NCBI GenBank assembly: GCA_029298735.1
Contig: JANSLP010000466.1
Location: forward strand, 1-20,063
From: Ophiostoma sp. CBS 140.51
Taxonomy: Eukaryota > Ascomycota > Sordariomycetes > Ophiostomatales > Ophiostomataceae
Reading direction: 5' to 3'
DNA length: 20,063 nt
In this document: in pieces, positions 10,702 through 20,063 of the stretch
How the letters are laid out: each line of letters begins with the position of its first letter
Position numbering within the stretch: position 1 is the first letter of the stretch
Position numbers and translations under genes: made by a program
The notes under the pieces: model-generated
Database searches by the model: none
What the model saw: the letters and a program-made list of their open reading frames with translations, nothing else
Told to the model about the DNA's origin: nothing

Positions 10702-10719
10702 TCAAGCCGACATGGACAT
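10702..10719 (-). promoter_or_regulatory. Candidate minimal uORF (5 codons) in medA leader
   Basis: ATGTCCATGTCGGCTTGA encodes MSMSA and stop, and ends six bases before the candidate 5'UTR intron donor. A very short uORF next to an exon end is a plausible translational control element, but the transcript has not been shown to include it. Confidence 0.3.
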
Positions 10720-13699
10720 GCTTTGGTAAAGTGAAAAAATAAAATAAAAGAGAGAGAATAAAAAAACGAACGAAAGGAGAGGCGACCCCCTTCAAGTCAA
10801 GATGTGTTCAAGGATACTTGGGGTTCTATGTCGTAGAGATGATGCGAGACCGTTGACAAGCCGAGGGAGACCGCGTGCTTCCAAGATATACTAAGTGCTG
10901 TGATATTTGAAACCGAAACGCGGCATCGAGTGTGAAGATGCTCGGTGGATGAGCGAGCGGACGGGGTGGTGGATGATGAGAGTCAAAATGGCACGGTTTT
11001 CAAAAACTAATGAGCGGGATGTTGTGTTAACTGGGCGAAGGCGGGCTGATAGACATGAGTCCGTGGGCAAGAATGTGTGGCGGAAAGAGAGGGAAGACGA
11101 GTGTGCTGTTTGTCTGGAAATGGAATTTGATTTGAAACGAAGGCGAGATAGAAAATAATAAAAGAAAAAAAGAGTGGAGGCTGTATTCATAGATAGGAGG
11201 GAGGGAAGGGCAGATGGAGGGTAGATCAAAACAAAACCCGCATGCACACGAGGGCTAGGGCCTGCTACTTGTGACGTACAAACGGGGGCGCACGTCGTTA
11301 GGAGAAGAAGACGACACAGGATACCTAGTGGGGGAGCCCAAGAACGAGGCAGGGGAAAGGAAGTGAAGGGGAGAGAAGACGATAAACCGAGACTGGCGTC
11401 TCTCTCTAAATAAGGTATGTTGCAGGGAGGAGGGTCTTGAAATAAGGAAAGATGTAAGACAGGGTGTGTATGCGTGAGAAAGCAAACTGTCACGTACTTG
11501 CCTTGCAGGGAATAAGAGGAGAGGGGGCGTATGGGGATGTAAGAAGGCAGAGTAGGAAGTAAAAGGTAAAGGAGAATGGAAGTACAAAGCAGGAGGGATC
11601 CCGGTCATCTAAAATGGGATGAAGGTCGAGAGAGGAAGTGTAGAGGTGCAGTGACTCGTCGAAAGGTGAGCAGAGCCGTTAAACGGCGCAGGCGAGACGA
11701 GCGTGGCGAGAGAGAGAGTGAGGCAGGCCGGGAAAGAATATGTCTGTTTGTGGACAAAGTAGTACAAAAGAATAACGAGCAGGCCAGAATAGGTGCATCG
11801 AGACGAAAGAAGGCAGATTGGTAGGACGAGAATATGCAGATCAATAACAGATATGGAAGACAGAAAAGGGAGATGGCGATGGGAGAAAGCGGGCAGGGGA
11901 GAATTTTAGAGACAAAGCATGCACGATTGAGAAGAAAAGAAAAATATACAATATCGACTGGAGTCATTACCACAAATGGAGGCAACACTGTCAATGGGGC
12001 GTGCGGCAAGATTTCTGGGGCTAAAAAGAACAGGGAGGGGAAAGGAGAGAAGGAGGGAAAGAAAAGAAATAAAAAGAAACCAAAGACGAGAACGCCCACA
12101 AGCAGTTAGGGTCTTCGATCGCGGGCGATTGTTAGGAAGATTGTTTGAGACCTGCTTTTTTATTCTTCTTGTCCGGCTTCATACAAGCAGACTGGGTTGC
12201 AGCTAGATGTGTGTTTGTATTTCGTTCGTCATTCTCTTGTTCGTTTGTTCGTTTGACTTTTGGAGGTTTGCTTTTCGTCTGTGTTGCTTGTTCCAAAGGG
12301 AGGGTATTCTCCACTCGGCTCTGCTCCCTTGATAATGGCTTTTGTCCAAGCCTTTAACGTAGCATGGAAGGAAAGTCCCATAGAAAATGACAGGGGTGCA
12401 AGGAGCTACCAGAAGCGAAAGATGGCAGAGATGGAAGGCCACAGGGGATATAGGGAGAAGAGGTACGTAAAATAAGAGACATGTCCGTACAAGTATTCAC
12501 ACTCACAGATATGCTGTCAATTGTACGAGGGGCTTTGTACACCCCAGCTCTGCCCACGGCTGCTCCTGACATGAAATAGAAATGAAAAGAGAGAGAGAAC
12601 AGAAGGACGAGCTAAATGGGTCAGCCGTTGAAGGCAAGAGTCTCATGTCTCTGGTTGCTTCGGGTCATGCAAGGGCAGAGGGGGATCAACAAGACTGGGT
12701 ATTGAAAGACACCGCGTGAGGAAGGCAAGGTGGAAAAGAAAGAGAACAAAAGGTGCAGCAGCAACAGCAGCACAACGACGAGAAAAGACAAGGAATAGGG
12801 AGGACAAGGAGGCAGAGAGGCGAGAAGAAGCTGTGCATACGGAGCAAAAAAGACGAGGACGCAGGACATACTCGTACAGAACGCAGCAAGAGACAGGACG
12901 ACAGACGAAAGCCGAGCGTGTGGAGCTGTACATCTAGCGTGTGCGCGGGAAGGCAGCGGTCGTGCAACAAGTAGGAAGGCAAGCCTCAGACTCTTGAATC
13001 TGATCCGCAGATGGGGGCGTACGGGCCACTGTAAAAGTAAAAAAGACGAGGGGGTGTGTCTGCCAAGTGGATGGGCAGGTTTCCGTGGCCCTAGCTTTCC
13101 TTCGTGCGTTACCTGTACGGAGTCCTTGGCCGTCGTTTGTGCGTAGACGCCGGTGGTTTGGCAGGCCTGGGGTACCGGAGTCCATCTTGGTTGGCAAAGA
13201 GAGTCTGTCTAGTTGACATGCCCTTGTTAAAAACAATAGATGCAACGGAGTTCATGACCTATTGAGTAAATTCAAAAGAGGGAAGACAACGACGTCAGCG
13301 GGGAGCTCTGAGAGCCACAATAGCTATGTGAACAACACACAGCACAACAATCAAACGAGAAGGAGACAAAGAAAAGAAGTAACCGGATCACTCACTCGAA
13401 GGTTCCCCATAAGAAGGAGAGATCTGAAGGAGGCTTCAACTGTCCCCAGTATTCCGTATGTATTTCGTATGGGAACAAGGGGAGCAGTTTGGCCATATGC
13501 CCCATCTACCCACAGACAAATACACCATCTGGCTCAGTGTGCAGTTTGCCGTGCACAACCTGCCAAGGGGGCGTGCAAAAAAGAGCCGGAATTTGGAGGG
13601 AGGTGTAAGTGTAATGGGCCGCGTTAATTGGCTCTTCACGATGGCTGTGTGGGGAGTGACAGGGCTCCCTTGTACGAGTCCTCGCCCGAATAGTGTGGT
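10720..13699. other. Long purine-rich (+) region upstream of medA, no gene recognised
   Basis: For nearly 3 kb the + strand is mostly purine-rich, so the - strand is pyrimidine-rich in the medA sense direction. Open frames on the - strand (for example at 10891-11493, 11605-12099 and 12621-12982) consist of Ser, Leu, Pro, Phe and Arg and look like products of composition. A short CAG/CAA-rich run occurs near 12757. The region is a plausible distal leader or promoter of medA. I could not locate a transcription start. Confidence 0.45.
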
Positions 13700-13884
13700 G
13701 TAAGTTTGTAGTCCACCTGCCCCGTCGAGCTTTCATGAATTGTTCTTGGCCCTCCCTCCACTACTCTGCCTCCTTCGTTCAGTGTGCCTTTTTGCTCTTT
13801 CTTTCCTTTTTTATTTCTTTTTTCGCCTCGTTTTTCGTTCTCGGCCTTAACCTCATTTGCTTTTTTTTTCTCCTCTCGCTTCAG
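13700..13884 (+). other. Candidate intron of an unidentified + strand transcript
   Basis: GTAAGT begins at 13700. The branch-like CTTAAC is followed by a long T/C tract and TTCAG, which ends at 13884. The downstream 100 bases are pyrimidine-rich on the + strand, opposite to the skew upstream of medA, which suggests transcription to the right. A second possible acceptor (CTGACC then GCCCAG) ends at 14000. No protein homology supports the model. Confidence 0.3.
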
Positions 13885-13941
13885 CTGGTAGACTCTCCAC
13901 TCCCCTCTTTGTCCTTTTTCCACCCTCAACCACCCTTCCGA

Positions 13942-14373
13942 ATGCACGCTCCTGGTCCGCCTGCCACTGATGCGACAACGTATCTGACCTTCCTGCCCAG
14001 ATGGACCTCCAGATCGACGGCAAGGAAGGGGGGATCATTCGGGTCGGTGCTGGCTTTCGGATCATCGACCAGGATTTGGCTGGTTTGGCTCTCATCCCCC
14101 GGTCAGTTGCGCTCGTCAGAATTTCGCAATGCCGGCAGTGTGGAGAATGGGATTTGGAAATGCGAATCAAAAGATGTGCCAACATCATTGTCAGAATGCG
14201 TCTGTGTTTGTTCATACGACGTGTATGTGTACACATACACACAAAATGTGCTTGCTACACACAAATATGTGACGTTTGGGCATGTGTGGGCAACAAACAT
14301 GCTGGTCGAGTATGCTGCTCGGGTTGCTATCTTGTACTCGTCGTGTCTCTTTTCTTCCACTTTTATCAAATAA
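13942..14373 (+). CDS. Unrecognised ORF, 143 codons, downstream of candidate intron
   Basis: I do not recognise this product. The frame starts at ATG 13942, soon after the candidate acceptor at 13884, and begins MHAPGPPATD. Its first half (to about 14130) has mixed, coding-like composition; its second half runs into a CA/TG-rich palindromic tract and looks non-coding. An overlapping frame starting at ATG 14001 (MDLQIDGKEG, with many C/G-ending codons to about 14100) is an equally good candidate, especially if the acceptor at 14000 is used. At most one of them is likely to be translated. The locus could also be a non-coding transcript divergent from medA, or a gene remnant. No domain or signal peptide is visible. 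Confidence 0.15.
   Translation: MHAPGPPATDATTYLTFLPRWTSRSTARKGGSFGSVLAFGSSTRIWLVWLSSPGQLRSSEFRNAGSVENGIWKCESKDVPTSLSECVCVCSYDVYVYTYTQNVLATHKYVTFGHVWATNMLVEYAARVAILYSSCLFSSTFIK
14221..14240. repeat. Perfect 20-bp palindrome
   Basis: GTGTATGTGTACACATACAC is identical to its own reverse complement, with no spacer. The flanks do not extend the symmetry (C at 14220, A at 14241). It lies at the edge of a CA/TG-rich tract, so an origin from dinucleotide repeats is possible. A dimeric protein binding site is the alternative. Confidence 0.9.
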
Positions 14374-16464
14374 AAAGAAAGAAGAGAAAACACAATGCAC
14401 ATGTATTGGCCCTTGGGGTCCATACCGTCTACTGGGCCTGTCGACATATATCAAACTCTGCTTTTTCTCGAGAATCAGCCTTCTTGTTTCGTGGTCATGT
14501 TGCAAGAATGAAAGCAATGGTAACCGAGTTCTCAGTTGTTTGGCCTCACCTCTCGCTGGATGTTCTTTTCCCTCTCATGTGTCTGGCGTTGCGGTGTCGC
14601 TTTTATCTCCACGCTTGTTACGGGTAAGAAGCGCCTCGCGTGCATTTGCTTGTGCATGGAAATTCTGCATTGTGCACACACCGCACAAATAAAATATCTT
14701 GCCCTATGCAGGCGGGCCGGGCTGATGAGATGTGAGCTTTATTTGCGCGCTCCTGTTTGGCTGCACACCGTCGTGAGGCCTAGTACTCCGTACTGTGTAT
14801 GTACACTCTTCCTGGGATAAGGAGATAGTTTGAGGGGGAAATGTCTGATTGTCCTCACCTGCGTTAGCATTCTCACTCGAACACACAAAAATAAAAATTA
14901 AAAAGGTCGCAGATCAGCCGACTAGGTCCATGCGGGTCAAGCAGCTCCAACCCCACCTCCTCTGATTTTTGCAGGGATGGTCGAGCAAGGGGAGGCAGGA
15001 AGAGAGAGAAGAGACCAGGAGGAACGAACAGGAGAAAGCCCACAAGGTGAGTGAGTGTACCCATAGCAAAAACGAAAAACAGTCAACATCAGGGAGTGGG
15101 CATACATATGTGTACGGAGTATGTGTAGCGTACCTTTCTCCCTAGGCAAAAGCTATTGTCTGTGTCTCCAGTTCGCAGTAGCGTCGTCGCCCGACAAGAA
15201 TAGCGCGAGCAGTCGCGTCGCGCAGTCCACCATGCGCCCTATCGTCTGTGGGTGAACCGGTGGCTCACGGGAGCCAGAGACGAGCATGGGGATGGGGCAG
15301 GCCGTAGTTCAAGCGATCGCTTTTTTTGTCAGGTTTAGCGTCGGGCTACCGCATGGCGATCCTATTGGCCGGAAACAGAAAGGTCGTCTGGAAGAGGGAA
15401 TGGGAGCTCTGGAATGCATACTGAGTATTTTGTGCTTGCACAGAGCGTCATTCGTATGCCATATGCTTCATGGGATGAAGGAGCAGGCTGGCAGGGGCGA
15501 TGAGTGAGGACGAAGCTATAAGGTCGTGGTAGATGGAGGGTGGCTGTAGTTGTCAGTACTCAGTACAAGGAAATAAATTAATGCCGTCTATGTTCGTAAA
15601 GTATCACGAAACGATGGAGACCAAGGAAGCAGGCAACGCATATTACACATACAATACCAGAGCTGCAATCAGATCAGCAGTCTGGCCTAGTCCCTCGGGT
15701 TTTTCGACTTTCTGTCCTCGTCTCGCAGTCCCTCACGGCTTCTATTCTTCCTCAATTTTTATCGGTTTTGTTGCTCTCTTTCCTTTTGTTTATCTTAGCG
15801 TCTGGGCGGGTCTCTAGGACGCGAGGGTGAGGTTTGTTTGCTGATACCGTGCTGCAAGGGGCAAAGTCGGTAAATTGAGGCTGCGGTCAGCGGGACCAAA
15901 GCCTAGCCAGACAGAGACTGCAGCCAGGCAGTTGGGTGAGGGGCAACAATAATGAGAATTTGTGTCCATTTCGGGGCGCTTTACTGGGAGTGCGCTGCCC
16001 TGTACAGAGCTGTCCCTGTTGGTGGCGTACGTGCGTTGAAGCATGCGTTTCGAAGATATTGTTGTTTATTTGGTTCTTGTGTCTTACGGAGTCATAATTG
16101 CAGGAAACTACCGTTGCCCCTTGATCTTTTGGCATTTGGATTGTCTCCTTCCCCACGTGCACTGCACCTCAATCGTGCCTTCCTTATCCGACGTTGTTAT
16201 CGTGCATGCAAACAGGGAAGGCGCTGAGTCGTTCTCGCACTTTTTAACAGTTGTTCCCCCATGGTTCTTGTCGAGAGTGGTACCTTCCTCGTGCCGTTTT
16301 GTGTCCGGTAATATCAAAAAGAGCAACAATAGCTCGTCTCTTTCCTTGCTCCCATTTCCCGGTCCAACCGTTCCTTCCTTTTCACTCACTCAATTTCCAC
16401 GGCAGGGCCCGCGCCTTAACGGCCTCTGTTGGTCCTTTATGACCGCCAACACAGCAAATTTGAC

Positions 16465-16486
16465 AGCTAACAGACAAGCTAACAGA
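16465..16486 (+). repeat. AGCTAACAGA direct repeat, 12-base period
   Basis: AGCTAACAGA occurs at 16465-16474 and again at 16477-16486, separated by two bases, at the beginning of an A-rich stretch. No function is apparent. Confidence 0.8.
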
Positions 16487-18373
16487 TAGCCAAAACGGGC
16501 AAAAAAAAAGTACAAAAGAACCGTGCCAGTTTGCCAAAACAATAGGGACAAAGGACAAATAAAAAAAAAACACAAAAAAGCCAACGGCGCAAAGCTAACT
16601 CAACATAGGAACATTGCAAGTTCGGCTTGAATAGAAAGACGGCATAAACCCGCTCTGTATTTCGTAGGCCATTAGCCAAGTGGGAAGTAAACAGTGGGAT
16701 AGTGCCCTGGAATACACGCCCTTTGGCCGCTATTATGAGCCAGCGCCGGCGTGTTAGTGCGCTCGCTTCAGAAAAACATCAGGAACTAGGGGACCTAGGA
16801 ACACGCAATTTTTGGGGCTTTTTTGGGCCTGTCACAATAGCCGCCGGCGGGAAGGAGTCAATAGTAACTCTGAACTTCGGGAGTGCACAGGCAAAATAAA
16901 AGACCGTTTTCTCGAAGTCGGCTTAGTTCCTACGGACGAAAGCCAAGTAAGGCGTAGCACCAGCCAAATGATATCAAGCCAGGACAAGCCAACTGGCTTT
17001 CCATATCCCTAGTTCGTGTGGACTTAAAGGGAGGAGGTGGATAAAAAGAAAAAAGAGCAGTATTATATGGGGTACAGATACAGAATACGGAATACTATGG
17101 GAAAGGAGACCAGACAAGGAGATCAGCGGAACGAGGTGGAAGCAGACCGAGAAAATTGAACCGGCCGCGCCAACGATCACGCCAAATAGAAAAGAGGCAA
17201 GACAGAAAGAAAGCGCGATGGGGCCTGGCGCGTTCGCTTCTCGTGGCAGGCAAAGACCGGCCTGTCTCCACAAAGGCGGAAGAACTTGGATCAGAGGAGC
17301 GGAGGGTGGGGCCTCATGGCCATCCCTCACAGCAAAAGAAGACCAATAAGGCGAAACGTCCTGCCTCACTTCGATCTTGGACGCCCGGAGGGTTCGGGGC
17401 CACGCAAGGGAGGTAAAGGGGGCCTGCAGGTGGAAATTCAACGGCGAGAGTTAGCAGAGACAAACAGACAAGGAACAGACACAAGAGACAAGAGGCAGAG
17501 ACAGATACAGGAGACAAAACACGGAAGCCAGCCACGACACGCTTCGGTACCGTGCACATGCACCCTGTATATTAAAACTAATATCGAGCGGCATTCGCCG
17601 TAAGGTAGGGGGAACATAACCAGCAGTATTTCGCATGCGCAGGAACCCAATTGGCAAGGTACGAGTATGATAGTAATGAAACTGAATGCCCCTACGGCTG
17701 CACACATGGCTTTGACGCAGGGGAGAGGAAATTCGAGAAGCAACGAAAGGGACAAGAGGGATAAGGAAAGGACACCTTGGACGTCTACGAAGTGCATCCT
17801 CCTTCCACGAACGCGACACGAGCTGGCGACGGGGCAAGCTCCAACCAAAGATCAACAAAGCCATGACCAATACAGATGGGTCTCGAGCCAGAGGGTTTCT
17901 TTTTTTTCATTTTCCCACTGAGAGTGAGGGATATCCGTCAGGCGGAGAGGGTGTCGACCAAACCAACGAGAAAAGTGCAAAGGGCGCCCGCAGCATCGCT
18001 GAGCCGGGGGCAGACGGCTGGCCGCAACGTATACGAAGCGATGGTACGACAAATCGATGCACGCATATTGTGTGGTCATTCCAAGCTCACCTTCTTTCGT
18101 TCCATTATTCTTCGCTCTCGTCTTCTCTGGCAAGACGACAGGGTGCTCACACAATGCCGTGCAACGTACAAGGGGGTCCAGCATCAAGGTACAAGTAAGG
18201 TACAGACGGTTGTATCTCAAGAGGTATGGAAGCGAGAATGCATGGCAAGGGAGAGGGCACGTAAGACAGTGGCGCCGTTCTTCTCCGTCTTCATTGTTTG
18301 TTTGCGGACATTTTAAAAAATGAACAACAAAATTTCCAATACGTAGCATACGCGACGAAAAAAGAAAGAAGGA

Positions 18374-18395
18374 GAAAAAGAAAAAGAAAAAGAAA
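18374..18395 (+). repeat. (GAAAAA)n microsatellite
   Basis: Three full GAAAAA units and a partial fourth lie within a purine-rich run from 18358 to 18396. On the - strand this reads as TTTTTC, which creates an artificial poly-Phe stretch in an overlapping open frame. Confidence 0.85.
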
Positions 18396-18855
18396 TCATA
18401 AGCAAGCAAGATGCGAGATTCAGTGAGTAGAAAAGAATAGGGAGGCCAAGGAATATAAAAAGAAGCGACGACGTAGCACCTCAAAGGCCGAGTATCCGAC
18501 TCAAATACTCTAAGAAAAATGGCACACATTCCGCGCGCATCGGGGCACATTCCTATTGATATTGGCCAACCACTTCTTTGTCTTTCCACGAAGCGTGGTC
18601 TGATATCAGAGTGCCCGTTCAATCTTCCGTGCTAAGATGATGTGCTCCGTACCGGGGTAGCGTGTCCGTGTCTTACCATATTGTTAACTGGCACTAACGC
18701 TCGCAGTTCGAGCACAGTAGTCGTAACTCACATCGTAGACACTGCCCCCATTGCCCCCTTTTTGCCGTTGCCATTAGTTCTCCCTTTTCTCCCTTTTCCC
18801 GCACAATGTCTGGCCTTGGGAAAATAAACGGCGCCGTCAGGAAAGTACGGCCTCG

Positions 18856-19158
18856 ATGGTGCTTGTTTGGGGCTGTTTTGTATTTAGTGGTGTTTTACCT
18901 CGTGTCTCCCAAAGCAGATCTAGTGTGCGCGCCGTTTTGACTATATGCGGTCGCGGTCCGTTGATGTCTTTGTCGAAGAGCCAAATTCCCGCCTTTGGGC
19001 CAGGAACAACGTGGCAAGGCTGGGACATAGCGAGAAAGAGGCGTCTGTCTGATTATGTCAAGGAAAATAAATTGACAGCATTATTTGAGCGTGCAAAATC
19101 AAACACATCGAAACCGGTGCCCAATATCGAGGTCAGGTCGTATAAGATGCTCACGTAG
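18856..19158 (+). CDS. Orphan ORF of 100 codons, function unknown
   Basis: I do not recognise this product. It starts at ATG 18856 and ends in TAG at 19158. The N-terminus has a short hydrophobic run (VLVWGCFVFSGVLP) that resembles a weak signal peptide or membrane segment. The rest is charged and mixed in composition (for example VKENKLTALFERAKSN), unlike the low-complexity frames elsewhere in the non-genic part of the window. An overlapping - strand frame (19028-18837, starting MSQPCHVVPG) also reads as a plausible peptide, so the coding strand is uncertain. It could be a small gene, one exon of a broken gene, or chance. No splice partners or neighbouring genes help to decide. Confidence 0.15.
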   Translation: MVLVWGCFVFSGVLPRVSQSRSSVRAVLTICGRGPLMSLSKSQIPAFGPGTTWQGWDIARKRRLSDYVKENKLTALFERAKSNTSKPVPNIEVRSYKMLT

Positions 19159-20036
19159 GCTACACACGAGACCCACAAGAGTGTGCTGCCAACAAGAGAG
19201 CAAAGAAAAGGATTGAAAGAAGAACAAGGCCTCGATCAGTTTCACAAAAGAAGAGAAAATGCCGATTCTCCCGAACTACATAAGCAGATACGGTAACATA
19301 CAGTGAAGATTCCAGGACTTGAGCTTGGCACCAGATACATCCAGATAGAGCATCACGAGTACATCCACGATATCCAAGCAGAGACAGGCGAAAATGAGCC
19401 GTGCACATCGATTATCACCGTAGCCTGAAATGTACCAGCTGGTGCTTTAGGGTTCTGTTGGGCGGGTTATCACATTCGAAAGTAGAGACACGATGGAAAC
19501 GAGGAATGCAGGGAGCTTGTGGGCTATAGTATGTGCACATTCTCGCCGTGATACAAGTGCACTCTGGGCAGCAACCGAATAGGAGAGCGGCTAACCACGC
19601 GAGAAATCATGTAAACAGACCACAAGGTCACTTCAAGAGAATAATACCATAGCCTACGAGCAAGATACAACCTCCATCACATCGAGGTTGCAAGAAGAGT
19701 CGTTTATCGATGCGCAATTTCCTCGATTAAGCGAGAAAGCAGGCGACACAAGAAACGCCCCCTGGTGAGGACCAGCACACAATGTCCGCAAAAGTAGGTA
19801 GACAAGGTACCAAGAGGGTCGTGAGGGTCGCAAACGACAGAAGCAAAATGCACAGATTAACGGCCGAGAGGCAACCGACGACTATAAACTGTGCAAAGTG
19901 TTCACGTCGCAGGACAAGCAGAGGAGCAACGATGCTGGGGAACAGTAAGAGATTTGGGCATATAGCATTTGCAAGCAAGGGCGTCCCTGCTTGGAAGGGC
20001 TCGCCGCGTGACATTTGAAGGCGTCTACGGATCACC
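19159..20036. other. Right-edge intergenic DNA, no gene recognised
   Basis: Sequence composition is mixed and none of the short open frames on either strand has a recognisable domain or motif. No RNA gene was seen. Confidence 0.45.
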
Positions 20037-20063
20037 AGCGAGCCGCCAGAAGCGAGCCGCCAG
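20037..20063 (+). repeat. Start of a 14-base tandem repeat, cut by the window end
   Basis: AGCGAGCCGCCAGA at 20037-20050 is followed directly by AGCGAGCCGCCAG at 20051-20063, where the window ends. The array may continue to the right, so its length is unknown. Confidence 0.75.

Larger units (their letters stand above)
14374..18855. other. Gene-poor region, no gene recognised
   Basis: No conserved protein, tRNA, rRNA or paired splice sites supporting a coding gene were found. Open frames are short or compositional; the longest (- strand, 18622-17852) begins at a TTG and contains a phenylalanine run made by the GAAAAA repeat. Several copies of a TACGGAGT-like word occur (14785-14792, 15113-15120, 16085-16092, near 18644). 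Positions 16440-16620 are A-rich with small repeats. The region could hold non-coding transcripts or degenerate mobile DNA that I cannot identify by eye. Confidence 0.4.

Noticed and set aside
10891..11493. A 200-codon - strand frame upstream of medA
   Set aside because: The composition (Ser, Leu, Pro, Phe, His) follows directly from the pyrimidine-rich strand, with no conserved motif. Nearby frames at 11605-12099 and 12621-12982 share the same character.
13448..17096. Inverted 12-base match AGTATTCCGTAT (13448-13459) and ATACGGAATACT (17085-17096)
   Set aside because: A few 12-base matches are expected by chance in 20 kb, and the flanks do not extend the match into terminal inverted repeats.
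16693..17919. Possible hAT-like element with 8-base inverted ends (CAGTGGGA ... TCCCACTG)
   Set aside because: The flanking 8-base target duplication is absent, the ends match for only 8 bases and there is no transposase remnant, so chance is sufficient.
17852..18622. A 256-codon - strand open frame
   Set aside because: It begins at TTG, contains a phenylalanine run from the GAAAAA repeat and shows no domain, motif or supporting splice signals.
1..20063. tRNA, 5S rRNA, CRISPR, telomeric repeats or heavy RIP mutation
   Set aside because: No T-loop-like tRNA signature with a foldable neighbourhood, no regular spaced repeats, no TTAGGG arrays and no strongly AT-shifted block were found by eye.

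Overview
The window looks like nuclear DNA of a filamentous ascomycete (Pezizomycotina, probably a Sordariomycete). The evidence is a short-intron gene with fungal splice signals (GTAAGT donors, CTAAC branch points, CAG or TAG acceptors), long pyrimidine-rich leaders, a GC3-rich secreted glycosidase, and a protein with the core of the fungal developmental regulator Medusa (MedA). No bacterial operon structure, rRNA, tRNA, CRISPR array or intact transposon was found.

Layout. Positions 1-3093 carry no gene that I can support. The + strand is strongly pyrimidine-rich from about 1225 to 3093 and has a TATA-like box at 2730, as expected for the promoter and leader of the gene that follows. At 3094-3951 (+) lies an intronless GH16 endo-beta-glucanase gene with a signal peptide and an intact catalytic motif. 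Positions 3952-6656 are the non-coding space between two convergent genes. At 6657-9493 (-) lies a medA-type gene. I reconstruct it as three coding exons (9493-9449, 9299-9122, 9007-6657) separated by two introns whose phases join exactly, giving an 857-residue protein. Upstream of its start is a long leader that is pyrimidine-rich on the sense (-) strand. It contains candidate upstream ORFs and one convincing candidate 5'UTR intron (10696-10439).

From about 10.7 kb to the right end (about 9.3 kb) there is no recognisable conserved gene. The most suggestive places are a possible short spliced + strand transcript near 13.7-14.4 kb, divergent from medA, and a 100-codon orphan ORF at 18856-19158. 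The rest is low-complexity, strand-asymmetric DNA with short repeats and one perfect 20-bp palindrome.

How the parts relate. The GH16 enzyme is expected to act outside the cell on beta-1,3- (or mixed-linkage) glucans. MedA is a nuclear regulator of conidiophore development. The two genes converge and nothing in the sequence ties them to one pathway. The notable feature of the window is the large upstream region of medA, which fits a developmental regulator under transcriptional and possibly translational (uORF) control. I found no clear evidence of a novel multigene system.
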